Origin: Bacteroidota bacterium
GTDB taxonomy: Bacteria; Bacteroidota; Bacteroidia; Chitinophagales; Chitinophagaceae
Length of the DNA: 33,209 bases
Direction of reading: 5' to 3'
Assembly: GCA_029558715.1 (NCBI GenBank)
Contig: JAKQEA010000039.1
Span: forward strand, 1-33,209
This document shows, piece after piece, positions 33,193 to 33,209 of this stretch. A program made the translations under genes and the position numbers. Every line of letters begins with the position of its first letter. Within the stretch, counting starts at the first letter, position 1. The notes under the pieces are model-generated. The model searched no databases and was not told the DNA's origin. It was given only the letters and a program-made list of their open reading frames with translations.

Positions 33193-33209
33193 GGTCCCGT
33201 AGTTCAATG
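33193..33209 (+). tRNA. 5' end of a tRNA gene, probably tRNA-Arg (cut by the window edge)
   Basis: The last 17 bases read as acceptor strand GGTCCCG, then T8-A9 and the start of a D-stem GTTC with A14, followed by AATG. This arrangement (T at 8, A at 9, D-stem G10, A14) is that of a tRNA, and the sequence resembles the beginning of Bacteroidota tRNA-Arg genes as I remember them. The anticodon lies outside the window, so the identity is a guess. Confidence 0.6.

Noticed and set aside
1-33209. CRISPR arrays, insertion sequences, prophage or toxin-antitoxin genes
   Set aside because: No regularly spaced repeats, transposase, integrase or phage structural patterns were found on either strand.

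Overview
The window looks like a chromosomal segment of a Bacteroidota bacterium, most likely order Chitinophagales (Chitinophagaceae-like). The evidence is promoters of the TTTG / TANNTTTG type without strong Shine-Dalgarno sequences, a periplasmic-propeller sensor kinase, GH97 and GH20 glycosidases, DUF2807, DUF4286 and SbsA-Ig type lipoproteins, a bTHX ribosomal protein, and methionine synthase split into two genes. I see no phage, insertion sequence or CRISPR array. The window is about 95% coding and ends inside a tRNA gene.

Region 1 (1-7400) is the most interesting part. A propeller-type sensor histidine kinase, a membrane acyltransferase and a NarL/LuxR-type response regulator are read in that order on the minus strand. 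They are flanked by a monohaem c-type cytochrome lipoprotein (minus), an 89-residue cytoplasmic protein built from a duplicated helical motif (plus) and a DUF2807 lipoprotein (plus). Reading the upstream regions by eye, I find the same 21-bp element, TTTCAC-N6-ATG-N-GATTG (core dyad TCACAT-N4-ATGTGA), in front of the cytochrome, the response regulator, the 89-residue protein and the DUF2807 lipoprotein. In all four, its last TTG sits exactly 20 bases before the -7 hexamer region. For the response regulator and the 89-residue protein the distance to the ATG is also identical. This looks like a small autoregulated regulon: sensor, acyltransferase, regulator, cytochrome, small protein and envelope lipoprotein.

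Region 2 (7400-11080) holds housekeeping genes: a methyltransferase, pyrH, a membrane-anchored coiled-coil protein, a 38-residue bTHX ribosomal protein gene at 10292-10408, and HU with a near-consensus promoter. A perfect 14-bp inverted repeat with no T-tract lies between the coiled-coil gene and bTHX.

Region 3 (11080-20062): DUF4286, DUF2339 and exonuclease III are on the minus strand, and exonuclease III is divergent (39 bp apart) from a LOG-family gene. Then comes a tight plus-strand series: a GH97 glycosidase, SemiSWEET sugar transporter (1-bp stop/start overlap), a HAD hydrolase, LemA and DUF3137. The first three suggest release of a hexose in the periplasm, its uptake, and sugar-phosphate handling.

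Region 4 (20068-29340, minus strand): methionine synthase is split into a homocysteine-binding protein (22875-23876) and a folate/B12/activation protein (20068-22779). The 95-bp gap is filled exactly by a 32-codon ORF for a one-helix membrane peptide, joined by ATGA on one side and TAA-ATG on the other. Upstream are recR, an Ig-like lipoprotein and a large UvrD-type helicase fused to a PD-(D/E)XK nuclease with a four-cysteine pattern.

Region 5 (29403-33209): an SRPBCC protein, a GH20 beta-N-acetylhexosaminidase, a membrane TPR protein, an exported VOC-fold protein, and the first 17 bases of a tRNA (probably Arg) preceded by a -7 element.
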